The notes beneath the pieces were generated by a model. It saw nothing but the letters and a program-made list of their open reading frames with translations. It made no database searches and was not told the DNA's origin. A stretch of DNA of 64,000 nucleotides, from NCBI RefSeq assembly GCF_963668515.1, contig NZ_OY764864.1, positions 1,426,001-1,490,000 of the forward strand. Reading direction: 5' to 3'. Below, piece after piece: positions 9,337 to 17,694 of the stretch (its first letter is position 1; each line of letters begins with the position of its first letter). Origin of the DNA: an uncultured Ilyobacter sp. (GTDB lineage: Bacteria; Fusobacteriota; Fusobacteriia; Fusobacteriales; Fusobacteriaceae). Made by a program: the position numbers and the translations under genes.

Positions 9337-12300
9337 CTATGGGTGAGATGCCGCCGGTCGCACCCTGTGCTGCAAAGCGCCGGATCGAATGCTCTCCGGC
9401 GTTGCAGTGTCGGATGACTGCGGCATGACGCGGCCCGGCCGTGCACCGGCCAGGAATGCGGCAATGTCGTCCACGTCGAGCCAGTTGTCGCGGTTGAGAT
9501 CTCCTACCACCAGTTCGCCCAAGCCCAGCGATCGCAATTCCTGCACCGAAATGCGTGTGATCGCGCCGTCGCCACGCGCCCGTGTCTTGCTGGCACAGCA
9601 AGCAGGATCGCACTCGTTGGCGAAGTGGCTGTGGATATACGTGAAACTGCCTTCGGAAACGAGGCCGTCGCCGCTGAAGTCGGCGTGCCAGGGATGATTC
9701 GGATCAGCCCAACCGCACGGCGTGTCGCCCGTGCCGAAATCGTGCGCGAATTCCAGCACGAAGTAGCCGTAGTCGATGATGTCGATCGCGCAGTTGTCGT
9801 CCACGTTTCCGCTCGTCAGCCGTTTGCCGGCGGTAACGAAGTCCGCCACGTACATCTCACTGGTCATCTCCAGCTCAAGCGTGATGCGCAGCGTGTGTCT
9901 CGGATCGCGGGCCTGCACGCAGGTGTAATCGCCGCAGGGCACATCGATGATCCCGGCCGCGGTCGCCCCCAACCACGGGCGGTTGGGATCGATCAACTCG
10001 AAATCAAGTTCCGCTTCGACTTCGACCAGCTCCTGGTTCGGGTCGTCGCAATTGGAAAGCTCGAAGGCGATGCAGCGGCTGACCGGATGCCGCACGTCGA
10101 GCGCCAAGCTGACGTCCATCTCATTAACGGGCAACACCGTGATCGTCTGCGTGCATTCATTCACGTTGCCGCAGACATCTTCGGTCTGCCAGGTGATCGT
10201 GGTCGTGCGGCCGGTTGGCGAGGCATGGCCGTTGGGATCGAGCGCCGGATACGGCACGCCGAAGAGCGGTTTGCGATCGCTGCGATAGCCGGTGACGATC
10301 GGGCTGTCGTCGCACGAATCTACGGCCTCGGCCCAGCCGGGCCAGATCGCCGCACCGCACGTACCGACATCCGCCTTGATCAGCATGTCGTCCGGACAGG
10401 TGATCTCCGGCGGCTGCGTGTCGTCGACGTGGATGACTTGCGTAAACGACTGCACGTTGCCGCAGGCGTCCTCCGACGTCCACCGTCGCGTGAGATGGTA
10501 GTTGTGCTCGCACGTGCCAGAGGCGGGGATCTCGACGAACTGCACCGTCGGCGTGATGTCCGGATTGTTCGGGTCAATCAGGCAGTTGTCGGTCGCGGTG
10601 ACATCTTCGACCGGTGGCACGGCGTCGCATTCGACCCACAATTCCGTTTCCGCCGGCGTACCACTGAGAACGGGCGGATCGATGTCTTCAACGTTGATGA
10701 CCTGAGTGAACTCGGCCATGTTGCCGCAGTCGTCGGTGAACTGCCACGAACGCGTCAGGACATACGCATTGGGGCATTGCTGATCGCTACGGACTTCTTC
10801 GTAGATGAGTTGCGGCGCGCCGTCGCAATTGTCCGCGGCAACGATAAGGGCCGGGGCCGGGACGGCATCGCACGAAACGACGATCGCCGCCGGCGGCAGC
10901 GTGTTCGGATCGAGCAACGGAGCCGTGCTATCGTTGACCGTCACGACTTGCGTGCAGGAGCTGTGATTGCCGCACGCGTCGCGGGCGGTCCAGGTGCGCA
11001 GCAACGTATGGGCGTGTTCGCACGGCGGATCGTTTTCGATTTGAACCACGTTGAGCACGACGTTCGGGTCGCTGTCGCAATTGTCCGTGGCGGTGACAGC
11101 TTCGACGCCGGGCAGCAGATCCTCTTCCTGGCATTGAATCGTGACATTCCCCGGGCAACCCTGGAGCGTCGGCGAGGTTGTGTCACGCACGTTGAGATAC
11201 ATCACACACTGACGCGAATTGCCGCAACTATCCGTTGCAGTCCAGGTGCGCGTGATGAGCCGTGCGGCACAATTCGGATCTTTGACCGGCAACGGCTCCG
11301 GATCCTGCTCGAAGGTGACGACCGGGGCCGCGTCGCAATTGTCGCTCGCGGTGACGAGCAGTCCGGCGTTGGGGTCGTCGTCGATCCAGATCGGATACGC
11401 CGTGGCGAGGTCGCTGCATTCGACATTGAATGTGTAGCTGGCCGGATCGAAGGCGGGATCATTCGGATCGCCGCCAAGACAGTTGTCGAAGGTCGGGCGG
11501 GTTTGGTCGATCGAAATGCTGTCGATCTCGAACATCAGTGGACACACCGGGCCGCAGCAAGCAGTGCTGAGCATCGTCGGCCAGGTTGCCTGCCGAAACG
11601 CGACCAGGTTCTCGCGTGAGCACACTTGGTTGAGAGCCTCGAAACGCAGCACCGCCATGGTCACATCTTCGGCGGTGCCAACGATCGCGTTGGGGTCCTG
11701 CGGATTCACGCCGATGGCATAGTCGATTGTTCCGCCCGTTTGGCTGACGGTTTCCAGGAGTTCGGCACTGAAGGGATAGTCGCCTGGCACGGCTTCGAGG
11801 AATAGCAGGCGTGCGGGATCGAACCGCAGGTAGAACTGGCCGCCGATGATGGCGTAGTTCGGATCGTCGAGGTCGGTCATGCGAATACGCACTTCAACGA
11901 CGTCGCCAACACGCAGGCAGGTCTGGTCGGGTTCGAGCGTCAGATGACCACGCGGCGAACAGCTTTCGACCAAGCGCACATTGGCCCAGGGCGTATCGTC
12001 CCATTCGTCGAGCGAACTGCCGTCCCAGACGTAGGTGACCTCAGTCCGCAACAGATCATCATCCCAGGCTTGCATGTAGAAGGTGAACGGTTCCGCGGCC
12101 GGGGTGGCAAAGTGGACCGTGTACCACAGGTCGGCGGTGCGCTCACCGTCTGCGACCATGAGCTGTCCGTTGTTATACGTCTGCGCCCATGTGGTGGGCT
12201 GGAAGCCGTCGATGCCGGTCGGCGTGCTGAATGCCCCTTCGACGGCGAGAAATTGCAGCCGATCCACGCCGACGAGATTCTGAAAATGCCAGGTGAGGGA

Positions 12301-12489
12301 CCAGTTGTCACGAGTGGTGATGGTTGGACCGCCGACGAGTTGCGGGCGCACGTTCTCTGTCGCGGCCGGCGCAGTGGCTCGTGCAGGTTGCGCCTGCGTT
12401 GGCGCAGCCGTGCCCAGAAGCAGAGCTGCCAGTGCCACGGCGGTACTGCGCAATCGCGCAGCAACACACCTAGTGCAGCTGTCATCCAT
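9337..12489 (-). CDS. large exported protein with cohesin-like domain, HYR-like repeats and dockerin-like C-terminus
   Basis: A 1050-aa exported protein with signal peptide (LRSTAVALAALLLGTAAPTQ, cleavage near AQA). Residues about 183-310 fit a cohesin fold: GDVVEVRIRMTDLDDPNYAI, GGQFYLRFDPARLLFLEAV, then MAVLRFEAL. About 330-800 holds several units of 100-110 aa with repeating motifs (CPGNVTIQCQ, TATDNCDSDP, RTWTARDACGN), each Cys-paired, like the HYR family of Ig-like domains. The C-terminus has dockerin-type EF-hand loops (NVDDNCAIDIIDYG, DFSGDGLVSEGS, GDLNRDNWLDVDDI). The ATG at 12489 gives a clean signal peptide; GAGGGG lies 15 nt upstream, rather far. A TTG 33 nt upstream is an alternative. 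Having both a cohesin-like and a dockerin-like part suggests it could bridge other dockerin proteins; binding is inferred. Confidence 0.8.
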   Translation of the reverse strand: MDDSCTRCVAARLRSTAVALAALLLGTAAPTQAQPARATAPAATENVRPQLVGGPTITTRDNWSLTWHFQNLVGVDRLQFLAVEGAFSTPTGIDGFQPTTWAQTYNNGQLMVADGERTADLWYTVHFATPAAEPFTFYMQAWDDDLLRTEVTYVWDGSSLDEWDDTPWANVRLVESCSPRGHLTLEPDQTCLRVGDVVEVRIRMTDLDDPNYAIIGGQFYLRFDPARLLFLEAVPGDYPFSAELLETVSQTGGTIDYAIGVNPQDPNAIVGTAEDVTMAVLRFEALNQVCSRENLVAFRQATWPTMLSTACCGPVCPLMFEIDSISIDQTRPTFDNCLGGDPNDPAFDPASYTFNVECSDLATAYPIWIDDDPNAGLLVTASDNCDAAPVVTFEQDPEPLPVKDPNCAARLITRTWTATDSCGNSRQCVMYLNVRDTTSPTLQGCPGNVTIQCQEEDLLPGVEAVTATDNCDSDPNVVLNVVQIENDPPCEHAHTLLRTWTARDACGNHSSCTQVVTVNDSTAPLLDPNTLPPAAIVVSCDAVPAPALIVAADNCDGAPQLIYEEVRSDQQCPNAYVLTRSWQFTDDCGNMAEFTQVINVEDIDPPVLSGTPAETELWVECDAVPPVEDVTATDNCLIDPNNPDITPTVQFVEIPASGTCEHNYHLTRRWTSEDACGNVQSFTQVIHVDDTQPPEITCPDDMLIKADVGTCGAAIWPGWAEAVDSCDDSPIVTGYRSDRKPLFGVPYPALDPNGHASPTGRTTTITWQTEDVCGNVNECTQTITVLPVNEMDVSLALDVRHPVSRCIAFELSNCDDPNQELVEVEAELDFELIDPNRPWLGATAAGIIDVPCGDYTCVQARDPRHTLRITLELEMTSEMYVADFVTAGKRLTSGNVDDNCAIDIIDYGYFVLEFAHDFGTGDTPCGWADPNHPWHADFSGDGLVSEGSFTYIHSHFANECDPACCASKTRARGDGAITRISVQELRSLGLGELVVGDLNRDNWLDVDDIAAFLAGARPGRVMPQSSDTATPESIRSGALQHRVRPAASHP

Positions 12490-12573
12490 CCAATAGCAAG
12501 CTTTCCCCTCTTGCCCCTCCAAGGGCTCGAGGATATGGAAACTGGCGTGACCTGTCCTGATTCCCCGATAACC

Positions 12574-12602
12574 AGTGTAGCACGCCGACCTATAAATGCC
12601 AG
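12574..12602 (-). promoter_or_regulatory. probable sigma70-type promoter for the cohesin/HYR gene
   Basis: On the minus strand CTGGCA (12602-12597), a 17-nt spacer and TACACT (12579-12574) match the -35/-10 consensus at 4 of 6 positions each. It lies about 85 nt before the start at 12489 and downstream of the MFS stop, so the gene can be transcribed independently. Confidence 0.4.
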
Positions 12603-12657
12603 CTTTTCCTACTCGTGTCTCGCGCTATTTTGTGTTGCAGGCCGGCTTCTGGATTGG

Positions 12658-13983
12658 TTATGAGACCTTAGGGGACGCCGTGGGCGTGCGGTCCGATACT
12701 TTCCCGGACAGCAACCACATCTGCGCGGCGGCGAAGGCGAACAACGTCGCGGCGAGGATCAGCGGGATGCTGAATGAGCCGGTGAGTTTGTACATCAGCA
12801 TGCCCAGACTCTGGAACACAACGCCACGCAAGCCGACAAGAGAAGCGTGAACGCCGGAATAGAGGGGTACCTTATCGGCGCTGCCTGCCAGCAGGATCGG
12901 CCCCAGCGTCCAGCCCATCATCACGCCCGCCAGGCCGCAGCCGTAGACTAGGCTGGCGGTCGCGACGCCAGACGGGCCGGTCGCGACAAGCAGCAGCAGC
13001 GGATAGAGCCCGAGCACGGCGAACGCCAGGCCACTGGTGCGGATCGGCCCGGCTTTGTCGAGCAGCCAGCCCATTGGGAGTGTGAGCACCAGCATCGCGC
13101 CGCGCAGAATCATCTGCGTCGAGTGCGCGTATTCCTCGTAGCGCATGTCGAGCCGATCGGTCGCCAACACTGGCAACAGTGCCTCGCAGATCATGAACGC
13201 GGCGCCATAGGTCATGAACGCCGCCTCGTAGCGCAGGAACGTGCGATCCTGGCGCAGCAGACGCCCCATTTCCAACAGCGGCACCAGCGGGGCCTTCCAT
13301 GAGCCGCGGCGGGCCGGAGGACGCGTGTCAGTGCCGGCCTTGCTGACAAGGGCAATCAGGATCAGCACGCCCAGCAGTTGCACGGCACAGGCGCCGACGA
13401 AGAACATGCGGAATGCATCCGGCCGTTGTTCGAGCCAGCGGCCGACCAGGTACACCGCTCCGGCACTCCCCGCAAACATGGTCAAATTCAGAACGGCGTA
13501 CGCGCGGCCGCGAATCGAATCGGGATAGAACTGTTTGAGGAGCTTGCCATAGACCGGCGGCCAGCTTGCGAAGCCGATGCAGGAGACGACATGGCACGCC
13601 AGAAACTGCCAGTAATCGCCAGCAAGGGAGATGAGCCCCAGCGGCAACGCTGCCACCAGCCAGAAGAGCAACAGGTACGTCCGCACGCGAATCCAGGAGA
13701 GCAACTCGGCCCAGAAGATCGAGAACATCATCAGCGTCGGAATGGCGGCGGTGACGAGCGTCGTCTGCCAGTCCTTGATGTCCGGGTTGTCGTCGCCGAA
13801 GCGCAATCGCACCAGCATCGGCATCAGCCACATGATGTTGGCGAAAAGCGTGGAATAGCAGAGCATGTAGAGAATCTGCCCCACCAGCGCAACCGCCGGC
13901 CGCAACGCCCGCGGCGGCGTAGCAACGCCGTCCTCGATTGAGGCGGGAACAGACTGTGCTCGCGATTCGGGACTCTCGCCCAT
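12658..13983 (-). CDS. major facilitator superfamily (MFS) transporter
   Basis: A 441-aa integral membrane protein with about 12 hydrophobic helices in two halves, and the MFS A-like loop between them (LTLPMGWLLDKAGPIRTSGL) followed by a seventh-half helix. The N-terminus (about 25 residues) is polar and cytoplasmic; the first helix begins at LRPAVALVGQILYMLCYS. Substrate cannot be predicted. The start is uncertain: the ATG at 13983 gives a sensible polar N-terminus but has no clear Shine-Dalgarno; an in-frame start further upstream would add a low-complexity segment. Divergent from the DUF3800 gene; a TATAAT sits 60 nt upstream on this strand. Confidence 0.85.
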   Translation of the reverse strand: MGESPESRAQSVPASIEDGVATPPRALRPAVALVGQILYMLCYSTLFANIMWLMPMLVRLRFGDDNPDIKDWQTTLVTAAIPTLMMFSIFWAELLSWIRVRTYLLLFWLVAALPLGLISLAGDYWQFLACHVVSCIGFASWPPVYGKLLKQFYPDSIRGRAYAVLNLTMFAGSAGAVYLVGRWLEQRPDAFRMFFVGACAVQLLGVLILIALVSKAGTDTRPPARRGSWKAPLVPLLEMGRLLRQDRTFLRYEAAFMTYGAAFMICEALLPVLATDRLDMRYEEYAHSTQMILRGAMLVLTLPMGWLLDKAGPIRTSGLAFAVLGLYPLLLLVATGPSGVATASLVYGCGLAGVMMGWTLGPILLAGSADKVPLYSGVHASLVGLRGVVFQSLGMLMYKLTGSFSIPLILAATLFAFAAAQMWLLSGKVSDRTPTASPKVS

Positions 13984-14043
13984 CGATTGACCGTATGCCG
14001 TAAGTTGCCCAGACAGCCCCCCAACCAACCACACCAGCGGGGG

Positions 14044-14049
14044 ATTATA
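14044..14049 (-). promoter_or_regulatory. -10 element (TATAAT) upstream of MFS gene
   Basis: A perfect TATAAT on the minus strand, about 60 nt before the MFS start. No good -35 hexamer is seen at 16-18 nt, so only the -10 is called. Confidence 0.35.
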
Positions 14050-14211
14050 GCACGCGAGGGGCAGGGCCAGTGGGATGACGCCTTGCCCTTCCCAACGGCA
14101 GGCACGATACTCCGGAGAGCACAGCATCCTTTCATCCGGTCCAAGGACTGTCCACCAAATACGGGGCGGACAATTGACCTGCTGGGAAACACGCCGACCA
14201 AGGGGCTTGGA

Positions 14212-14997
14212 ATGTACTTGATGTACGTCGACGAAAGCGGCGACAGCGGAATGACCAATTCACCGTCGCGCTACTTCTGTCTGTCCGGTGTTGTGGTTCA
14301 TGAATTGCGGTGGAAGGACACGCTGGCAGATCTGTTGAGTTTTCGGCACTGGCTCAAATCGACGTACAGCGTATACCTCGATGATGAACTACATGCCGCG
14401 GACATGATCAATAAACCATCGCGCGTCGCACCGTCACTTCAGCGTCTCAAGAAGCACGAACGCCTCGCGATTGTCAGGCACTTCGCGGACCAGATCGCCC
14501 GGCTGTCGAACGTTCGCCTGCTTAACGTCGTGGTCGACAAACAGGGCGGTGTGCCGAGTGCAGAGGAGGTGTTTCGCCGTGCGTGGTATACGCTATTTCA
14601 GAGATTCGAGAACACGATTCGAAATCAGAATTTCCCCGGACCCAAAAACACGGATGATCGCGGGATCATCTTCCCCGATCAAACTGATGGCGGAAAACTG
14701 AGCAGGTATTTGAACGAAATGCGGATGCGAAATCCGTTGAAAGTGCGCCAGCCCCACGGTGCGTTCTATTACAAAGACGAGCCAATCAAAGTAATCATTG
14801 AAGATCCGATGTTGCGAGACTCACGCGGTTCCTTCTTCATTCAAGTCGCTGATTGCGTAGCGTTTCTGCTGAAACAGAGTATCCAACCGTGCAGCTACAT
14901 GCGAAGGCATGGTGGATCGGCTTACTTTCGGAGGCTTGATCCCGTACTGTGCCGGTACGCCAGTTACAAGAATCCTTCGGGTATTGTGCGGCTCTGA
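14212..14997 (+). CDS. DUF3800 domain protein
   Basis: A 261-aa soluble protein beginning MYLMYVDESGDSG, the diagnostic N-terminal motif of DUF3800 (YxDESG). Other typical features are the strand with SGVVV, ELHAADM, and a C-terminal acidic strand segment (IQVADCVAFLLKQS) that resembles the RNase H-like layout proposed for the family. The function is unknown; members are often found near mobile elements and defence genes, but none are seen here. AAGG upstream supports the ATG at 14212; a second in-frame ATG lies three codons later. Its base composition looks somewhat more AT-rich than its neighbours, which would fit an acquired gene. It is isolated between housekeeping genes. Confidence 0.85.
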   Translation: MYLMYVDESGDSGMTNSPSRYFCLSGVVVHELRWKDTLADLLSFRHWLKSTYSVYLDDELHAADMINKPSRVAPSLQRLKKHERLAIVRHFADQIARLSNVRLLNVVVDKQGGVPSAEEVFRRAWYTLFQRFENTIRNQNFPGPKNTDDRGIIFPDQTDGGKLSRYLNEMRMRNPLKVRQPHGAFYYKDEPIKVIIEDPMLRDSRGSFFIQVADCVAFLLKQSIQPCSYMRRHGGSAYFRRLDPVLCRYASYKNPSGIVRL

Positions 14998-15005
14998 ATG
15001 GGCGC

Positions 15006-15031
15006 AAAAAATGGGGCCCCGACGGGGGCCC
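15006..15031 (-). terminator. probable terminator after gatA
   Basis: GGGCCCC (15014-15020) pairs with GGGGCCC (15025-15031) around a 4-nt loop. On the minus strand it is followed by CATTTTTTG (15012-15006). It lies about 210 nt beyond the gatA stop codon, so it would end the rpmB-gatC-gatA transcript; it also sits just after the convergent DUF3800 gene (stop 14997). The stretch 15032-15243 shows no convincing gene. Confidence 0.6.
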
Positions 15032-15243
15032 TGGGGGATCTTACTACTCGGACTGCCCGAGGTTCAGATCCACCTACAGTCTATGTTTCTGTTTTCGGCT
15101 CGGCAAGGGAATACCTGGAGAGCGATTTCCCGGAGGGAAAAACGGCCCGAACGGACAAGCCGTAACCAATGATTATTACAGCGGTTACAAACACACGCAA
15201 CTCGAGTTGCTCGCAATAGAGTGGAACGGATCCTGCTGCCATC

Positions 15244-16734
15244 TCACACCGGCATCTCCACAACTCCCGGGGGCCAGGGCTCCGTCCAATCCGCCTCGCG
15301 TTCATAGATCCGCGCGGCTTGCAGGAGGCGTGCTTCCGCAAGCGCCGGGGCCATTAGTTGCAGGCCAATAGGCAAGCCGTTCGGCGAAAAGCCGCAGGGG
15401 ATTGAGATGGCGGGGATGCCGGCGAGGTTGGCGCTGAGGGTGTAGATGTCGGCGAGGTACATCTGTAGTGGGTCGGCCAGTTTCTCGCCGCGGCGGAAGG
15501 CCGGCGTGGGTGCGGTCGGGCTGGCGATGAGGTCGACCTGCCCGAAGGCCTGCTCGAAATCCTGGCGGATCAGTTCGCGGACGCGGCGGGCCTTGTCGTA
15601 GTACGCGTCGTAATAGCCCGCCGAGAGGGCGAATGTGCCGAGCATGATGCGGCGTTTGACCTCGGCCCCGAAGCCGGCCGCACGCGAGGCTGCGTAGAGT
15701 TCGTGGATGTCGTTCGCGTTCGGAGCACGCTCGCCGTAATGCACACCATCGAAGCGGGCGAGATTGCTGGACGCCTCGGCGGTTGCGAGCAAGTAGTACG
15801 TCGCGACGCAGTACGGCGTGTGTGGAAGCGAAATCTCGACAATCTGCGCGCCCAGGCCGCGATAAACCGCCAACGCCGCGGCGACCGCTTGACGAACGTC
15901 GTTATCGAGAGCTTCGTCGGCGTATTCGACCGGATGCCCGATGCGCAATTTTGGAGCCAAGGCGGCGAGCTTCTCTTCGTGCAGCGCAGCAACGTAGTCC
16001 GCGAGAGGTTCATCGGCGCTGGTGGCGTCGTGGGGATCGTGGCCGGCGACGACGCTCAGCAACAGAGCGCAGTCGGTGACATTCCGCGCCATCGGGCCGA
16101 TCTGATCCAGGCTCGATGCGTATGCGACCAGGCCATAGCGTGAGACGCGGCCGTAGGTTGGCTTGAGACCGACGACGCCGCAGAATGACGCCGGCTGACG
16201 GATGGAGCCGCCGGTGTCGGAGCCGAGGGCGAGCGGAGACATGCCGGCGGCGACGGCCACCGCGGAGCCGCCCGACGATCCGCCGGCAACGTGCTCAGGA
16301 TTCCATGGGTTACGCGTCGTTCGCAGGGCGCTGTTCTCAGTCGAGGAGCCCATCGCGAACTCGTCGAGGTTGGTCTTGCCGAGAATGAGCCCCCCTGCTC
16401 CTTCGATGCGGCGGATGACGGTCGCATCGTATGGCGAATGATAGTTGCGGAGCATCTGCGAGCCGCAGGTCGTGCGCCCGGCAAGTGTGGCGATGTTGTC
16501 CTTGATCGCGATCGGCACGCCGGCAAGCGGGCCGACGGCTTCACCGGCGGCGATGTCGCGATCGATGCGCTCGGCATGCCGCTGGGCGTGCTCGGCGGTG
16601 ATTTCGATGAAGGCGCCACGGGGCGCGTCGAGCAATTCGCAGCGCTGCAACGCTTCGCCAAGGGCGTGCGCAGCCTTCAATTCGCCGCTTCGAACGGCCT
16701 GTGCAGTTTCAATAGCAGTGCACGGTTTGCCCAC
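15244..16734 (-). CDS. gatA: Asp-tRNA(Asn)/Glu-tRNA(Gln) amidotransferase subunit A
   Basis: GatA is the glutaminase/amidase subunit of GatCAB. It supplies ammonia for converting Glu-tRNA(Gln) or Asp-tRNA(Asn) to the correct aminoacyl-tRNA. The 496 aa match the usual length. The amidase Ser-cisSer-Lys triad is visible: Lys78 (PIAIKDN), Ser153 (GGSSGGSA) and Ser177 ([10 protein letters not shown]). The GTG at 16734 is used as start, with a weak GAGG upstream. It lies 85 nt after gatC, and both follow rpmB, so the three are probably cotranscribed from the promoter at 17501-17529. GatB is not in this window. Indirect aminoacylation by GatCAB is therefore expected in this organism. Confidence 0.97.
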   Translation of the reverse strand: MGKPCTAIETAQAVRSGELKAAHALGEALQRCELLDAPRGAFIEITAEHAQRHAERIDRDIAAGEAVGPLAGVPIAIKDNIATLAGRTTCGSQMLRNYHSPYDATVIRRIEGAGGLILGKTNLDEFAMGSSTENSALRTTRNPWNPEHVAGGSSGGSAVAVAAGMSPLALGSDTGGSIRQPASFCGVVGLKPTYGRVSRYGLVAYASSLDQIGPMARNVTDCALLLSVVAGHDPHDATSADEPLADYVAALHEEKLAALAPKLRIGHPVEYADEALDNDVRQAVAAALAVYRGLGAQIVEISLPHTPYCVATYYLLATAEASSNLARFDGVHYGERAPNANDIHELYAASRAAGFGAEVKRRIMLGTFALSAGYYDAYYDKARRVRELIRQDFEQAFGQVDLIASPTAPTPAFRRGEKLADPLQMYLADIYTLSANLAGIPAISIPCGFSPNGLPIGLQLMAPALAEARLLQAARIYEREADWTEPWPPGVVEMPV

Positions 16735-16819
16735 GATGGCCTCGATACGAAGCGAGAATCAGCGCAGAACTCTCAGGGGCAGTGTGGCCGGTCGGCCCAG
16801 GTGGTGCAAGCGGGGAAGG

Positions 16820-17128
16820 TCAGACACCGGAGCCGGCGTCGAGCACGGGCGGCACGCGGAAACAGTTGTCCCGCACGTCGGGCGAATTCGCGAGAGCTTG
16901 TCGCACCGTCAGACCAGGACGCGGCTCCTCGGCGCGCAGCATATCGATCATCGCGACAGCCGATGCGCAGGGCGCAACGCCCTCGGTATCGACAGATCCA
17001 AGCTGGTCAAAGTAATCGATGATCCGTGCAAGCTCGTGACGCAAAGCAGCGACTTCATCGTCGCGGAGCTTCAAGCGCGCCAAGTCGGCAATCCGGCGGA
17101 CCTCGGACTCGTCCATCGCAGCGGGCAT
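16820..17128 (-). CDS. gatC: Asp-tRNA(Asn)/Glu-tRNA(Gln) amidotransferase subunit C
   Basis: 102 aa, the usual length of GatC, which wraps round GatA and GatB and stabilises the complex. The N-terminal helical pattern VRRIADLARLKLRDDEVAAL and the later FRVPPVLDA region match the family. Two ATGs at 17128 and 17116 are possible; neither has a strong Shine-Dalgarno and the longer is given. It starts 19 nt after the rpmB stop and precedes gatA, which supports the call. Confidence 0.93.
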   Translation of the reverse strand: MPAAMDESEVRRIADLARLKLRDDEVAALRHELARIIDYFDQLGSVDTEGVAPCASAVAMIDMLRAEEPRPGLTVRQALANSPDVRDNCFRVPPVLDAGSGV

Positions 17129-17147
17129 TGCCGAACGCGGCTGAGGG

Positions 17148-17423
17148 CTATTCGCCCGCCGGAGCTTCCTGCTGCTCGGGACGCCAGGTGCGCTTGGGCG
17201 GCTTGGTGATCAGGCCCATGCGAATGGCCTTGGCGCTGACGCGGATGCGGCAGACCTTGCCGTCGATGATGGCGCGGACCTTCTGGATATTGGGTTTGAA
17301 GCGGCGTTTGGTGATGCCGGTGACCTTGCGGCCGACACCGCCGAGGTACTTGGCTTTACCGCGCCGCGCGATCGAACGCCCGAAGATTGTCTGCTTGCCG
17401 GTATAAGGACACTTGCGAGCCAT
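17148..17423 (-). CDS. rpmB: 50S ribosomal protein bL28
   Basis: 91 aa, basic; MARKCPYTGKQTIFGRSIAR and the later GVGRKVTGITKRRFKPN are typical of bL28, a large-subunit protein. GAGG lies 9 nt before the ATG. It heads an operon with gatC and gatA, an unusual partner set, since rpmB is more often beside rpmG. The C-terminal tail RPEQQEAPAGE is short and variable in the family. Confidence 0.95.
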   Translation of the reverse strand: MARKCPYTGKQTIFGRSIARRGKAKYLGGVGRKVTGITKRRFKPNIQKVRAIIDGKVCRIRVSAKAIRMGLITKPPKRTWRPEQQEAPAGE

Positions 17424-17500
17424 CAGATAAACCTCTTGGCTAAACGTCTACTCTCGTCCGAGTTCCCGCCCCGCTGTCCGGAGCGGCGATAGAACATTGG

Positions 17501-17529
17501 AGTGTACCGCGCTTGTCCCAGACGGTCAA
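17501..17529 (-). promoter_or_regulatory. sigma70-type promoter of rpmB-gatC-gatA
   Basis: On the minus strand TTGACC (17529-17524), a 17-nt spacer and TACACT (17506-17501). The -35 matches 5 of 6 and the -10 matches 4 of 6. The -10 is identical to the one proposed for the gene starting at 12489. The leader to the rpmB ATG would be about 70 nt. Confidence 0.5.
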
Positions 17530-17619
17530 TCCAGCCGGGAGGCGTTGCTATCCCCTTTGCCGGCTGAATATAGGACCTACTCTCGCGGGGCAATCGTCAC
17601 CGATCGCGGCGTTTGCGTG

Positions 17620-17625
17620 TATAAT
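17620..17625 (+). promoter_or_regulatory. -10 element (TATAAT) upstream of sulfatase-like gene
   Basis: A perfect TATAAT lies 69 nt before the start at 17695. No strong -35 hexamer is seen at the right spacing, so only the -10 is called. Confidence 0.35.
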
Positions 17626-17694
17626 CCGCGTTCGTACTCTGTGTGGACGCACCGTAACTCTGCCAATACACCGTTTGGGATAGGGACATCACGG

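Noticed and set aside
9625..11619. Open frame of 664 codons antisense to the HYR-repeat gene
   Set aside because: Same reason: the minus-strand frame has clear repeated domains; this one has none.
14949..15371. ORF of 140 codons after the DUF3800 gene
   Set aside because: It starts inside the DUF3800 gene, crosses the terminator hairpin and runs into the 3' end of gatA on the opposite strand; no domain pattern.
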